DNA from: Thermopolyspora flexuosa | Lineage (GTDB): Bacteria; Actinomycetota; Actinomycetes; Streptosporangiales; Streptosporangiaceae | DNA: 64,000 nt | Reading direction: 5' to 3' | NCBI RefSeq assembly: GCF_006716785.1 | Contig: NZ_VFPQ01000001.1 | Coordinates: forward strand, 5,022,001 to 5,086,000 | Shown: one piece after another, positions 49,038 to 57,929 of the stretch | How the letters are laid out: each line of letters begins with the position of its first letter | How positions within the stretch are numbered: the first letter of the stretch is position 1 | Translations under genes and position numbers: made by a program | The notes under the pieces: generated by a model | Seen by the model: the letters and a program-made list of their open reading frames with translations, nothing else | Database searches by the model: none | What the model was told of the DNA's origin: nothing

Positions 49038-49634
49038 GTGAGCGACGGCGACGGAACGGGTCACCTGCTCGGCGAGCGTCACGCGGCCGGGAAGGCACCG
49101 CTACACGGCGAACACAACCTGATCGACAAACGGGATGAAAAACAAGAAATGAAAACTTACTCTCGCGTTCTCCATGAAACGAACGCCGCCCGGATCCTTC
49201 CCGTCCGTCCCGGTTACCTGAAGTTGCCGGTCACCCCGCTCGCCCCCTCGCTCGCGCGTTGCCATGTCTCCCGGATGCTGGCCGCGTGGGACCTGGCGAG
49301 GCTCGCGGACACCGTCCGGCTCGTGGCGAGCGAACTGGTGACGAACGCGATCAAGGCGGCCGGATGGGCGCCACCCGGCACCCGGGAGGCCGACCCCTCA
49401 CCCGCCATCCCGCACGCGAACGGCACCATCTGGATCGGCCTGTACCGGTCACTCCACGACGTGGTGATCGAGGTGTGGGACCCCAACCGCGAACCGCCGC
49501 GCATGATGACACCGGATCTCGACGACACCGGCGGGCGCGGGCTCTGGCTGGTCAACGACGTGGCCCGGCGCTGGGGGTACCGCCGTCCGGTGACCGGCGG
49601 GAAGTGGGTGTGGGCCGCCATCCCCGCCGCCTGA
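49038..49634 (+). CDS. HATPase-domain protein, anti-sigma-factor kinase type
   Basis: A 198-residue protein with a single histidine-kinase-like ATPase domain (about 65-195) as in RsbW/SpoIIAB relatives. Motifs are the N-box RLVASELVTNAIKAA with its Asn, then IEVWDPNREPP and GGRGLWLVNDVARRWGYR. Actinomycetes encode many such stand-alone proteins, often beside HTH regulators. GGGAGG lies about eight bases before GTG 49038; ATG 49149 would be a shorter start nearer the domain. Partner sigma factors are unknown. Confidence 0.85.
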   Translation: MSDGDGTGHLLGERHAAGKAPLHGEHNLIDKRDEKQEMKTYSRVLHETNAARILPVRPGYLKLPVTPLAPSLARCHVSRMLAAWDLARLADTVRLVASELVTNAIKAAGWAPPGTREADPSPAIPHANGTIWIGLYRSLHDVVIEVWDPNREPPRMMTPDLDDTGGRGLWLVNDVARRWGYRRPVTGGKWVWAAIPAA

Positions 49635-50097
49635 CCCCGTGTGCCGGGCATCCGCGGCGACGCCTCCCCGGACCCGGCCTCGCCAGGGTCGCCCGCTTCC
49701 GCGGGCCGGCCCGTCCTCGCGACACCGCGCGCCGGGGATGGCCCGCCGACCGTCGGCAACCAATTCAAATTCGTATTTATTTGCGCCAACGGCGCCAAGG
49801 AGGCGATCGCCACATCCATCGGCCACAACAATACCGATCGCCAAAAAACAGAGAATTCCCGCACCGCTAAAAAATCAAAGCGCGATCCGTTGACGGCCAT
49901 GCGGGCGGCTGTTTTCATGGATGTGCAGCGCGGCATGGTCGATCGAACACGTGAATTTTTGTCGGGCCGCTTCAGCCGACAGCCCATCCCCATCGCGTCG
50001 TCCCGATCCTTCGGTACGGCCCGGCAATGAGCCGCACGGAAACACACCATGACCGGGCGCTGTTTCCCTGCCGCACGAAAACAGGAGGAGAACAGGG
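49635..50097. other. Intergenic stretch with an A/T-rich patch
   Basis: No supportable gene. About 49760-49940 is strikingly A/T-rich for this genome. It lies ahead of the crystallin-like gene and may include its promoter. Confidence 0.35.
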
Positions 50098-50448
50098 ATG
50101 TCCAAGGTCAGGAACCTCACCCGGGCCGCGATCGGCGCGGCCGCCTTCGCCGCGGTGTTCGCGACGACCCTGCCGGCCGTACCGGCCTATGCCATCGACA
50201 CGGTCCCCTGCAACTCGAACGACTACCTGAGAATCATGGGCCGTACCCCCATATCCAATCGCAAGGTCCAAATGTGCTTCGCCAACGGCGGTACGGCACA
50301 TGTCGACCTGTGGGTGGATCAGATCTCCACCGGAAACAACGACATCGAATACCTCGACTACAACGGCGCGCGAGTCCGCATCAAGCGCTGGAGGGTGGTG
50401 AACTTCCCGAACCGGCCGCCGCACGTCCGGAGCGTCACGATTCTCTGA
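50098..50448 (+). CDS. Secreted beta/gamma-crystallin-like protein
   Basis: A 116-residue exported protein with a signal peptide (1-32, ending PAYA). The mature 84 residues match the small secreted crystallin-like family that includes the Streptomyces killer-toxin-like protein: CNSNDYLRIMGRTP, then CFANGGTAHVDLWVDQISTGNNDIEYLDYNGARVRIKRWRVV in outline. Two cysteines likely form one disulfide. The role may be structural or antagonistic; the sequence does not tell. AGGAGGAG precedes the ATG. Confidence 0.85.
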   Translation: MSKVRNLTRAAIGAAAFAAVFATTLPAVPAYAIDTVPCNSNDYLRIMGRTPISNRKVQMCFANGGTAHVDLWVDQISTGNNDIEYLDYNGARVRIKRWRVVNFPNRPPHVRSVTIL

Positions 50449-51054
50449 GCACGTTCTCCGCGATCTCGCGACGTCCGCCGGTCGGCGGAGGAGGACGGCA
50501 CCGGCGTCACAGCGACCGCCGGTGCCGTCGCCGCTTGCGTGCGGTCATGCCACCGCCCGCCCTGCCGTACCTCGCCGAAGCGGCGGGCGCCGAGGCACGA
50601 TCGTGCGGGAAGTGATCACGTGATCGCCGACCCCGGTACGGCACGACCGCCCCGTCACGAAAGCCACCCCGGCCGCGCGGTCACGAAAGCCGCAGTGGCC
50701 ATCGCCGTCACGGATGGGGCCGCCGCCCTCCCCGCGTGAAATACCAGGGAGTACGCGAGCCGACGGCACCGCGATCGTCATACCCTCCTCCTCGCCGGAG
50801 TCCGCGATCAACCGCTCCGGAACACCGGGTGAGGTGAACAGAAATGATCTTCGGGCCGACGGCACGAACGACGGACGCCGGAAGCCTGAGATGCCTGGTT
50901 GTATCGCTGCTGCGGCGCGGCATGACCGATCGCCGCACCTTTGTCGGGCACGAGACTCCGGCCGGCGATGAAAGCCTCACGGCACGGCCGGCTTGGCGCC
51001 TGCCACTTCCCGCCCGGCCGGCGGCCGCGGCGCGGCCGGTAGCGGAGGTCGTCC
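50449..51054. other. Intergenic stretch downstream of cobK
   Basis: No supportable gene. TCACGAAAGCC occurs twice about 30 bases apart near 50655-50695, which may be chance. Confidence 0.4.
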
Positions 51055-51789
51055 CTACCGCCGTTCGATCGCCCAGGCGAGGGCGGCCTCGACGGTGTCC
51101 ACCGCGGGGACGCCCGGGGGCAGGGCCGGGCGGTCAACCATGAGCACGCGCAGGCCGAGCTCCCGGGCCGCGGTGAGCTTGGCCGTGGTCATGGGGCCGC
51201 CGCTGTCCTTGGTGACCAGGGTGTCGAGGCGGTGCCGGCGGATCAGGGCGCGTTCGTTCTCGACGGTGAACGGGCCACGGTCGAGGACGACCTCGACGTT
51301 CGGCGGGACGGGCGGCTCGGGCGGGTCGACCGAGCGGGCGAGGAACCAGACGTCGGTCCGCGGGGTGAAGACCGGCAGGCTGCGGCGGCCGGTGGTGAGG
51401 AAGACACGGCTGCCGGGGGTGAGGCGGGCGGCGGCCTCGGCCTGCGAGGGCACCCGTTCCCAGCGGTCGCCGGGGCCTTCCCGCCAGCCGGGGCGGCGCA
51501 GCACGAGCAGGGGGACGCCGGTGCGGGCGGCGGCCTCCGCGGCGGAGGCGGTCATGCGCGCGGCGAACGGGTGGGTGGCGTCGACCAGCGCGTCGATGCG
51601 CTCGGCGCGCAGCCAGGCGGCGAGGCCGTCCGGGCCGCCGAAGCCGCCCTGCCGTACCTCGCCGGACGGGAGGCGCGGGTTCGCCACGCGGCCGGCGAGC
51701 GAGGTGATCACGTGGACGCCGTGGGCGACGAGGGCGTCGGCGAGGGCGCGGGCCTCGGCCGTGCCGCCGAGGATCAGGATCCGGCGCAC
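51055..51789 (-). CDS. cobK: Precorrin-6A reductase
   Basis: A 244-residue NADPH-dependent CobK. The dinucleotide-binding start is ILILGGTAEARALADAL, followed by SLAGRVANPRLPSGEVRQGGFGG, ALVDATHPFAARMTASA, and VFLTTGRRSLPVF; TKDSGGPMTTAKLTAARELGLRVLMVDRP closes the fold. The GTG start overlaps the end of cobM by 16 bases and follows GGGAG, so translation is coupled. Confidence 0.95.
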   Translation of the reverse strand: MRRILILGGTAEARALADALVAHGVHVITSLAGRVANPRLPSGEVRQGGFGGPDGLAAWLRAERIDALVDATHPFAARMTASAAEAAARTGVPLLVLRRPGWREGPGDRWERVPSQAEAAARLTPGSRVFLTTGRRSLPVFTPRTDVWFLARSVDPPEPPVPPNVEVVLDRGPFTVENERALIRRHRLDTLVTKDSGGPMTTAKLTAARELGLRVLMVDRPALPPGVPAVDTVEAALAWAIERR

Positions 51790-52529
51790 GGGCGCTCCCG
51801 GGCGGCGCTGTAGAGGTGGCTGTCGGGGAACCCGGCGGCGGTGAGGGCGCAGCCGACGATGATCACCGCGGTACGGCGCACGCCCGCCTCGCGTACCTTG
51901 GCGGCGATGTCGGCGAGGGTGCCGCGCAGGATCAGCTCGTCGTCGCGGGAGGCGTACGCGACCACGGCGACCGGGCAGTCCGGGCCGTAGTTCGGCAGCA
52001 GCTCGGCCACCACGGCGTCGATGCGCTGCACCGCCAGATGAAGCACCATCGTGGACCGGCTCGCGCCGAGCGTGGCGAGGTCCTCGCCCGGGGGCATCGG
52101 CGTGGCGCGGGCGGCGGTGCGGGTGAGGATCACGGTCTGGGCGACGCCGGGCACGGTCAGCTCGCGGCGCAGCGCGGCCGCGGCGGCGGCGAAGGCCGGG
52201 ACGCCCGGGACGATCTCGTACGGCACGCCGATCTCGTCCAGGCGGCGCATCTGCTCGGCGATCGCGCTGAAGATCGACGGGTCGCCGGAGTGCAGGCGGG
52301 CGACGTCCTGGCCGCGGGCGTGCGCGGCGGCGATCTCGTCGATGATCTGGTCGAGGGTGAGGTTCGCGGTGTCGACCAGGCGGGCGCCCGGCGGGCAGTC
52401 GTCGAGCAGCTCGCGCGGCACGAGCGAGCCCGCGTACAGGCAGACCGGCGCGGACCGCAGCAGCCGCAGGCCGCGCACGGTGATCAGGTCGGCGGCGCCG
52501 GGGCCGGCGCCGATGAAGTACACGGTCAC
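51774..52529 (-). CDS. cobM: Precorrin-4 C11-methyltransferase
   Basis: A 251-residue SAM-dependent tetrapyrrole methyltransferase. Features are TVYFIGAGPGAADLITVRGLRLL at the start, LHSGDPSIFSAIAEQM near 95, VPGVPAFAAAAAALRREL near 120, and VAVVAYASRDDELILRGTL near 195. GTG 52529 follows GGGGAGGG and overlaps in a GTGA the stop of a small reading frame. Confidence 0.95.
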   Translation of the reverse strand: MTVYFIGAGPGAADLITVRGLRLLRSAPVCLYAGSLVPRELLDDCPPGARLVDTANLTLDQIIDEIAAAHARGQDVARLHSGDPSIFSAIAEQMRRLDEIGVPYEIVPGVPAFAAAAAALRRELTVPGVAQTVILTRTAARATPMPPGEDLATLGASRSTMVLHLAVQRIDAVVAELLPNYGPDCPVAVVAYASRDDELILRGTLADIAAKVREAGVRRTAVIIVGCALTAAGFPDSHLYSAARERPCAGS

Positions 52530-52840
52530 GGTCCGCCCTCCCCGGTTCTCGCCCGCACGACGACGGTCCGCCGCCTCGATGCGCCGGCGTCGCCCTGGTC
52601 GATTCGGCGACCCGAGCCGGTGATCGCCGCCCGCCTGGGCCAGGCGCTCTCCGGTCGTGACCGGCCGGCGCCGCCGCGCGGGGACCGGTCGGCCCTCCGG
52701 TGACCTTCCGGCCACGCCACGGTCCCTGCCGCGATGCCGCGGGCGGACGCGGGCCACGCCCCCACCGCCACCGATCCGCGGGGCGGCCTGCTCCAGGCCC
52801 GCCCGCCGCCGGTCGCCGTGGCACGCAGGGCCGCGTTCAT
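52526..52840 (-). CDS. Small ORF coupled between cobL and cobM
   Basis: A 104-residue reading frame whose ATG overlaps the cobL stop (ATGA) and whose stop overlaps the cobM GTG (GTGA). Perfect coupling at both ends is what one expects of a real gene. The product begins MNAALRATATGGGRAW, is basic and Arg/Gly-rich, and matches nothing recognised. The position is where a CobE/CbiG-C-type gene could stand in some aerobic clusters, but no clear CobE motif is visible. It may be degenerate or spurious. Confidence 0.4.
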   Translation of the reverse strand: MNAALRATATGGGRAWSRPPRGSVAVGAWPASARGIAAGTVAWPEGHRRADRSPRGGAGRSRPESAWPRRAAITGSGRRIDQGDAGASRRRTVVVRARTGEGGP

Positions 52841-54063
52841 GAGGCGTCCCTCTTCGTCACCGTCCAGATGGTGACCGGCATCGCCGCCCGCCAGCCGGTG
52901 AACCCGCCCACCGGCGCGGCCCGCTGTACGGCGAGCCGGACCAGGTCGCCGCCGAGCCTGACGTACCAGTCGGCGAGCACGGCCTCGGTCTCCAGCGTGA
53001 CCGCGTTCGCCACGAGCCGGCCGCCCGGCCGGAGCGCGGCCCAGCAGCGGTCGAGGAGGCCGGGCACGGTGGCCCCGCCGCCGACGAACACCGCGTCGGG
53101 CACCGGCAGGCCGTCGAGGACGTCCGGGGCGCGGCCCTCGACCACCTGGAGGGCGGGCACGCCGAGGGTGTCGGCGTTGCGCCGGATGCGCGCGGCCCGC
53201 TCCGGGTGGCTCTCGATCGCCACGGCCCGGCACGAGGGGTGGGTGCGCATCCACTCGATCGCGACGCTGCCCGCGCCCGCGCCCACGTCCCACAGCAGCT
53301 CGCCGGGGAGCGGGGCGAGCCGGGACAGCGTGACCGCGCGCACCTCGCGCTTGGTGAGCTGGCCGTCGTGCTCGTAGGCGTCGTCGGGCAGGCCGGGCAC
53401 CCGGGGCAGCGGCTCGGCGCCCGGCGCGAGCGCGCACTCGATCGCGATGACGTGCAGGCGGGTGGGCGCGGCCTGGTCGGCGGGCCGTACCGACTCGGTG
53501 GCGGCGCCGAGGTCGGACAGCACGGTGACCCGGCTCGCCGCGTAGCCCGCCTCGGCGAGCAGGCGGGTGACCGCGTCCGGGGAGGAGCCGAGCACGAGCA
53601 CCCGGCGGCCGGGGGCGAGGGCCGGGCGGAGCGCGTCGAGCGGGCGGCCGACCGCGCTCACCACCTCGACCTGCTCGACCGGCCAGCCGAGCCGGGCGCA
53701 GGCGAGCGAGACCGAGGAGACGTGCGGCAGCACCCGGACCCGATCGGGGCCGAGCAGCCGGACCAGGGTCGATCCGATGCCGTGGAACATGGGGTCGCCG
53801 CTGGCGAGCACGCACACCTCGCGGCCCGCGAGCGACTCGAGCAGCGGCTCCAGGTTCGGCAGCAGCGGCGACGGCAGCACCACCCGCGACGGCGACCCGG
53901 CGGCCCGCGGCGATCCGTCCCTCTCGGGGTCCGGGACCGGGTCGGGGACGAGGCCGAGCTGCCTGCGGCTGCCGACGAGCACCTCGGCGGCGGCGATCGC
54001 CCGGCGGGAGGCCGGGGTCAGCCCGTCCCAGCCGTCCGCGCCGATGCCGACGACGGTGATCAT
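52837..54063 (-). CDS. cobL: Precorrin-6Y C5,15-methyltransferase (decarboxylating)
   Basis: A 408-residue CobL, a natural CbiE-CbiT fusion. CbiE is about 1-205 (ITVVGIGADGWDGLTPASRRAI; VLASGDPMFHGIGSTLVRLL; PHVSSVSLACARLGWP). CbiT is about 225-400, with the SAM loop LLWDVGAGAGSVAIEWMR, IESHPERAARIRRNADTLG and PDAVFVGGG. ATG 54063 begins at the family N-terminus MITVVGIG. It is the first gene of the left-reading cobL-cobM-cobK group. Confidence 0.95.
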   Translation of the reverse strand: MITVVGIGADGWDGLTPASRRAIAAAEVLVGSRRQLGLVPDPVPDPERDGSPRAAGSPSRVVLPSPLLPNLEPLLESLAGREVCVLASGDPMFHGIGSTLVRLLGPDRVRVLPHVSSVSLACARLGWPVEQVEVVSAVGRPLDALRPALAPGRRVLVLGSSPDAVTRLLAEAGYAASRVTVLSDLGAATESVRPADQAAPTRLHVIAIECALAPGAEPLPRVPGLPDDAYEHDGQLTKREVRAVTLSRLAPLPGELLWDVGAGAGSVAIEWMRTHPSCRAVAIESHPERAARIRRNADTLGVPALQVVEGRAPDVLDGLPVPDAVFVGGGATVPGLLDRCWAALRPGGRLVANAVTLETEAVLADWYVRLGGDLVRLAVQRAAPVGGFTGWRAAMPVTIWTVTKRDAS

Positions 54064-54073
54064 AGGGTGCCGA

Positions 54074-54460
54074 TCAAACGGTGCCGAGGACGCGGGTGAC
54101 CTGGATCTCCAGGACCACCCGGTCCGGGTTGGGCCGGGGCGTACGGTACCGCGCCGCGTACCGCCGCTCGGCGTCGGCGATCTCCTCGCGGCCGGTGCGG
54201 ATGGTGGCGACGCCCTCGAGCGTCGACCAGCGCCGCCCGTCCACCTGGCAGAGCGCGACGTGCCGCGCGCCCGCCGCGATCAGCCGGGCCTTGTGCGACC
54301 GGCGCGAGGTGATCACCCGGGCGATGCCGTTCTCCAGGTCGAGGGTCGCGCCGACCGGCACCACGTGCGGGGTGCCGTCCGGGCGGACCGTGGTGAGGGT
54401 GCACAGATGGCGTTCACGCCAGAACTCGGCGAAGTCCGTGCCTCGCTCGGACAGGTTCAC
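54074..54460 (-). CDS. PNPOx-like split-barrel oxidoreductase
   Basis: A 128-residue split beta-barrel protein of the pyridoxamine-phosphate-oxidase-like superfamily, probably F420- or FMN-binding. HLCTLTTVRPDGTPHVVPVGATLD (about 17-41) and VITSRRSHKARLIAAG (48-63) are the cofactor-side motifs, with VEGVATIRT-like sequence (LEGVATIRTGREEI) later. GTG 54460 follows GAGGAGG. It reads into cobL with an eleven-base gap, so it may be co-transcribed, and diverges from cobF. Confidence 0.85.
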   Translation of the reverse strand: MNLSERGTDFAEFWRERHLCTLTTVRPDGTPHVVPVGATLDLENGIARVITSRRSHKARLIAAGARHVALCQVDGRRWSTLEGVATIRTGREEIADAERRYAARYRTPRPNPDRVVLEIQVTRVLGTV

Positions 54461-54569
54461 GTGCCTCCTCGCCCGCGCGTCGCTTCCGGGCACGTCCCCG
54501 ACGGCCCGGCCAACCCGATCAGACGCGACCACATCGTACAAAAAGTCACGGCATGGCAGACTCGTGGCC

Positions 54570-55298
54570 GTGAAGCGGCTCCTCGTCATCGGCATCGGCG
54601 CGGGCGACCCCGACCACCTCACCATCCAGGGCGCGAAGGCGATCGCCGCGACCGACGTGTTCTTCCTCATCGACAAGGGCGAGGAGAAGGACGAGCCGGT
54701 ACGGCTCCGCCGCCGGTTGATCGAGGAGCACGGCCGCCCGCCGTACCGGATCGTGGAGGCCCGCGACCCGGAGCGGGACCGGGCCGCGGCCGCCTACGCC
54801 GAGGCCGTCGAGGACTGGCGGGCCCGGCGCGCCGAGCTCTACCGGCGCATGATCGAGGACGAGCTGCCGGACGGGCGGACCGGGGCCTTCCTCGTCTGGG
54901 GCGACCCGGGCGTGTACGACAGCACGCTGGCGATCCTCGACCGGCTGCCCTACGAGTACGAGGTGATCCCCGGCATCAGCGCGATCTCGGCGCTCACCGC
55001 CCGGCACCGCACCACGCTCACCCGGGTGGGCAGCCCGGTGCACATCACCACCGGCCGCCGCCTCGCCGAGCAGGGCCCCACCGCCGACGACATCCTCGTC
55101 ATGCTCGACTCCCGGTGCGCCTTCGCCGGGCTGACCGGCTACCACATCTACTGGGGCGCCTACCTGGGCACGCCGGACGAGATCCTCATCGCGGGCCCGG
55201 TCGCGGAGGTCGCCGACCGCATCCGCGAGGCGCGGGCCGAGGCGCGCGCCCGCAAGGGCTGGATCATGGACACCTACCTGCTGCGCCGCCCGCGCTGA
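54570..55298 (+). CDS. cobF: Precorrin-6A synthase (deacetylating)
   Basis: A 242-residue CobF, which methylates C-1 and releases acetate, a step unique to the aerobic pathway. It shows KRLLVIGIGAGDPDHLTIQGAKAI at the start, DVFFLIDKGEEKDE near 30, VWGDPGVYDSTLAILDRL near 110, and IPGISAISALTARHRTTL near 136. GTG 54570 is chosen to match the family N-terminus; GTG 54564 is an equal alternative. Confidence 0.93.
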   Translation: MKRLLVIGIGAGDPDHLTIQGAKAIAATDVFFLIDKGEEKDEPVRLRRRLIEEHGRPPYRIVEARDPERDRAAAAYAEAVEDWRARRAELYRRMIEDELPDGRTGAFLVWGDPGVYDSTLAILDRLPYEYEVIPGISAISALTARHRTTLTRVGSPVHITTGRRLAEQGPTADDILVMLDSRCAFAGLTGYHIYWGAYLGTPDEILIAGPVAEVADRIREARAEARARKGWIMDTYLLRRPR

Positions 55299-55424
55299 CC
55301 CGGGTACGGCCGGCGCGCGCCGCGGCGACCAGCCGACGAACAGCAGGTTTCGGTCACGCGTCGCCGGGCAGCCATGCCGTCATATGCCGAGACGGGTGCG
55401 CCACCGGGATGACGGGGACCGCGG

Positions 55425-55928
55425 ATGAGCGGCGAGCTGCAACTGGGCGATCTGGAGTGGCGCGAGCAGGAACCGCGGAGGCGGCGGCGCGCCCACGCCG
55501 CCCAGCTCGTGGGCTGGGCGCTCGCCACGGCGATCCTCGTCGCCGCGCTGGCCGGGTTGTTCGGGCCCGGCCCGCTGAGCACGGCCACCGCGTCCGCGCC
55601 GCTCGTCGCGGTCGGCTACGAGCGCTTCGCCCGGCAGCTGGGGACCACCACCGTTGTGGTGACGGTCCGGTCGGCCCCGGCCGAACCGGGCGTCGCGCGG
55701 CTGTGGATCTCGCGGGACTACGTCGAGAAGATCAACGTGCAGACGGTGGTGCCGCAGCCGTACTCGTGGACCGCGGCGCGGGACGGCGTGGTGCTCGCGT
55801 TTCCCGCCCTGCACGGCGAGGCCACGGTGCGCCTCAGGGTGCGCCCCGACCGCGCCGGGCTGCTGCGGGGCGCGATCGGCGCGCCGGGCCGCAGACCGGC
55901 CGAATTCTGGCAGTTCGTCTATCCCTAG
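55425..55928 (+). CDS. Hypothetical single-pass membrane protein
   Basis: A 167-residue protein: basic N-terminus (EPRRRRRAHAAQ), one transmembrane helix at about 28-47, then an outside beta-rich domain of about 110 residues ending FWQFVYP. No family is recognised. GACGGGGA stands some bases before the ATG. The stop is eight bases from the next start, so it is in an operon with the DUF421 gene and may be its partner. Confidence 0.7.
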   Translation: MSGELQLGDLEWREQEPRRRRRAHAAQLVGWALATAILVAALAGLFGPGPLSTATASAPLVAVGYERFARQLGTTTVVVTVRSAPAEPGVARLWISRDYVEKINVQTVVPQPYSWTAARDGVVLAFPALHGEATVRLRVRPDRAGLLRGAIGAPGRRPAEFWQFVYP

Positions 55929-55936
55929 GAGCGGGA

Positions 55937-56383
55937 ATGGATGCGATCCTGCGCGCGGCGGCCATCTACCTGGCCCTGCTCGTGATCTTCCGGATCAGCG
56001 GCAAGCGGACGCTCGCCCAGGTGACCACCTTCGACTTCGTGCTCCTGCTGGTCATCTCGGAGGCCACCCAGCAGGCGCTGCTCGGCGAGGACTTCTCCGT
56101 GACCATGGCGGTGCTCGTGATCCTCACCTTCGTCACGCTCGACCGGATCGCGGACTACCTCGGCTGGCGGTTCCCCCGGCTGGGGCTGGTCATCGACGGC
56201 GCGCCGGTGGTGCTCATCGAGCGGGGCCGGCCGCTGGAGGACCGGATGCGCCAGCACCAGCTCGACCTCGAGCAGATCCTCCAGGAGGCCCGCACCACCC
56301 AGGGCATCCGCAGCACGGACGAGATCGACTACGCGATATTGGAACGTTCCGGGGCGATCAGTGTCATTCCCCGGCGGGACTGA
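55937..56383 (+). CDS. DUF421 (YetF-like) membrane protein
   Basis: A 148-residue protein with two or three N-terminal helices (AIYLALLVIFRISGKRTLAQVTTFDFVLLLVI; MAVLVILTFVTLDRIADYL) and a cytoplasmic DUF421 domain (VIDGAPVVLIERGRPLEDRMRQHQLDLEQI). The RISGKRTLAQ and F-D-F-V motifs are typical. GGAGCGGG lies before the ATG. Bacillus YetF relatives are linked to stress responses, but the function is unsettled. Confidence 0.88.
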   Translation: MDAILRAAAIYLALLVIFRISGKRTLAQVTTFDFVLLLVISEATQQALLGEDFSVTMAVLVILTFVTLDRIADYLGWRFPRLGLVIDGAPVVLIERGRPLEDRMRQHQLDLEQILQEARTTQGIRSTDEIDYAILERSGAISVIPRRD

Positions 56384-56398
56384 CGGGGCGGGGGCGCG

Positions 56399-57682
56399 GT
56401 GGTTCGGTACGGGCGCCGGCTGACCGGCCGGCCACGGGTGATGGCCTGGCTCGCCGCGCTACGTCCGCAGGCGCAACGCGGGCGGCCGTGGCCGGAGACG
56501 GCGAAGCCGCCGACCGAGGCCCTGGTGACCGCCGACCCGCCGGCCGCGATCCCGGGCACCGCCGCGACCGGCCCCGGCGGCGGGGGCCCCTGGATGCCCT
56601 CCCACGCCGTCCTGCGCTACGCGCCCTACGCGGCGATCGCGCTGGTGGCCGTGATCGACCTGATGGCCGGGCCGAGGCTGGGCCTCCGGCCGCTGCTCAC
56701 GCTCGGGCCCACCTTCGCCTGCGCGTACGGCTCGGCCCGCCGTACCGCGGCCGCCGGGGGCGTCGCCCTCGCGGTGTGCCTGCTTCTGGCCCTGCGCGAC
56801 AACCGGCTCACCACCGGTCCGACGGCCGTGGTCGTCACCACGATCGCGGCGGTGACCGCGGCCGGCATGCTCGTCGCCCGCGTCCGCATGCGGCGGGAGC
56901 AGGAGCTCTCCAACGTGCGGAAGATCGCCGAGACCGTGCAGCGGGTGCTGCTGCGCCCGATCCCGCGCCGGGTCCGCGACCTGTCCGTCGCCGTCTCCTA
57001 CACCTCGGCGTTCGCCGAGGCCCGCATCGGCGGCGACCTGCTCGAGGTGTTCTCCACCCCGTACGGCGTGCGCGTGCTCGTCGGCGACGTGCAGGGCAAG
57101 GGGCTGGAGGCGGTGGAGACCGCGGCGTGGGTGCTGGGCGCGTTCCGGGAGGCCGTGTTCGACGAGCCCCGGCTGGCCGGGGTGAGCGCCCGGCTGGAGG
57201 CGACGGTGTCCCGGCAGCTCGCCGAGGAGGAGTTCGTCACCGCGGTGCTCGCCGAGGTGACCACGACCGGGATCCTGCTGCTCAACCACGGCCACCCGCC
57301 GCCGCTGCTGCTCCGCGCCGACGGGGAGGTCGAGTGGCTCGAAGCCCAGGAGGAGGCCCTCGCGCTCGGCCTCGCCGACCTCGGCTGGGCCCCGCCCCTG
57401 GCGCACCGCGTGCCGTTCCGGCCCGGGGACGACATCCTCTTCTACACCGACGGCGTGATCGAGGCGCGCAACGCCCGCGGCGAGTTCTACCCGCTGGTCG
57501 AGCGCGCCCGGGCCCTGATCCCCGACGACCCGTATCCCACCCTCGACGCGCTCACCGAGGACCTCATCGCCTACGTCGGGGGCCCGCTGCTCGACGACGC
57601 CGCGATGCTCCTGCTCCGCCGCCACGGCCACGGCAACGCCCACGGCCACGGGCATGGGCATGGGCACAGCCGGGCGGACTGA
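56399..57682 (+). CDS. Membrane SpoIIE-type PP2C phosphatase with His-rich tail
   Basis: A 427-residue protein with four to five transmembrane helices (about 72-165) and a C-terminal PP2C/SpoIIE serine phosphatase domain (about 190-408). The metal-site motifs are ARIGGDLLEVF, VLVGDVQGKGLEAVE, and LFYTDGVIEARNARGEFYP, with DDAAMLLLRR at the end. It likely dephosphorylates an anti-anti-sigma factor. The last 20 residues include HGHGNAHGHGHGHGHS, an unusual metal-binding-like tail. The GTG start is 16 bases after the DUF421 stop; ATG 56441 is an alternative. Confidence 0.88.
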   Translation: MVRYGRRLTGRPRVMAWLAALRPQAQRGRPWPETAKPPTEALVTADPPAAIPGTAATGPGGGGPWMPSHAVLRYAPYAAIALVAVIDLMAGPRLGLRPLLTLGPTFACAYGSARRTAAAGGVALAVCLLLALRDNRLTTGPTAVVVTTIAAVTAAGMLVARVRMRREQELSNVRKIAETVQRVLLRPIPRRVRDLSVAVSYTSAFAEARIGGDLLEVFSTPYGVRVLVGDVQGKGLEAVETAAWVLGAFREAVFDEPRLAGVSARLEATVSRQLAEEEFVTAVLAEVTTTGILLLNHGHPPPLLLRADGEVEWLEAQEEALALGLADLGWAPPLAHRVPFRPGDDILFYTDGVIEARNARGEFYPLVERARALIPDDPYPTLDALTEDLIAYVGGPLLDDAAMLLLRRHGHGNAHGHGHGHGHSRAD

Positions 57683-57929
57683 ACGATGGGCGGCCCGGCC
57701 GTACGGTAAAGCGGTCCCGCCTCCCTACGTCCCGCCGGTGTGACATACCTCGCACTCTCGCCGCGCGCCCGCATCCGGCCGAATTCCGATCATGTCGGAT
57801 CCTCCCTGACGCACGCCGGTCCCGCCGCCGGGCCGGGCGGAGCTTGGTGCCTCCTTGCCGCCACATGCCGGTATCAGGCCTTTTACCTGCTGTTTCGCGG
57901 CGTATCGTGGGGTATGCGGGGGTACCTGT

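Noticed and set aside
50844-51143. Possible 99-residue gene overlapping the end of cobK
   Set aside because: Its second half is antisense to cobK, and the first half has no protein-like features.
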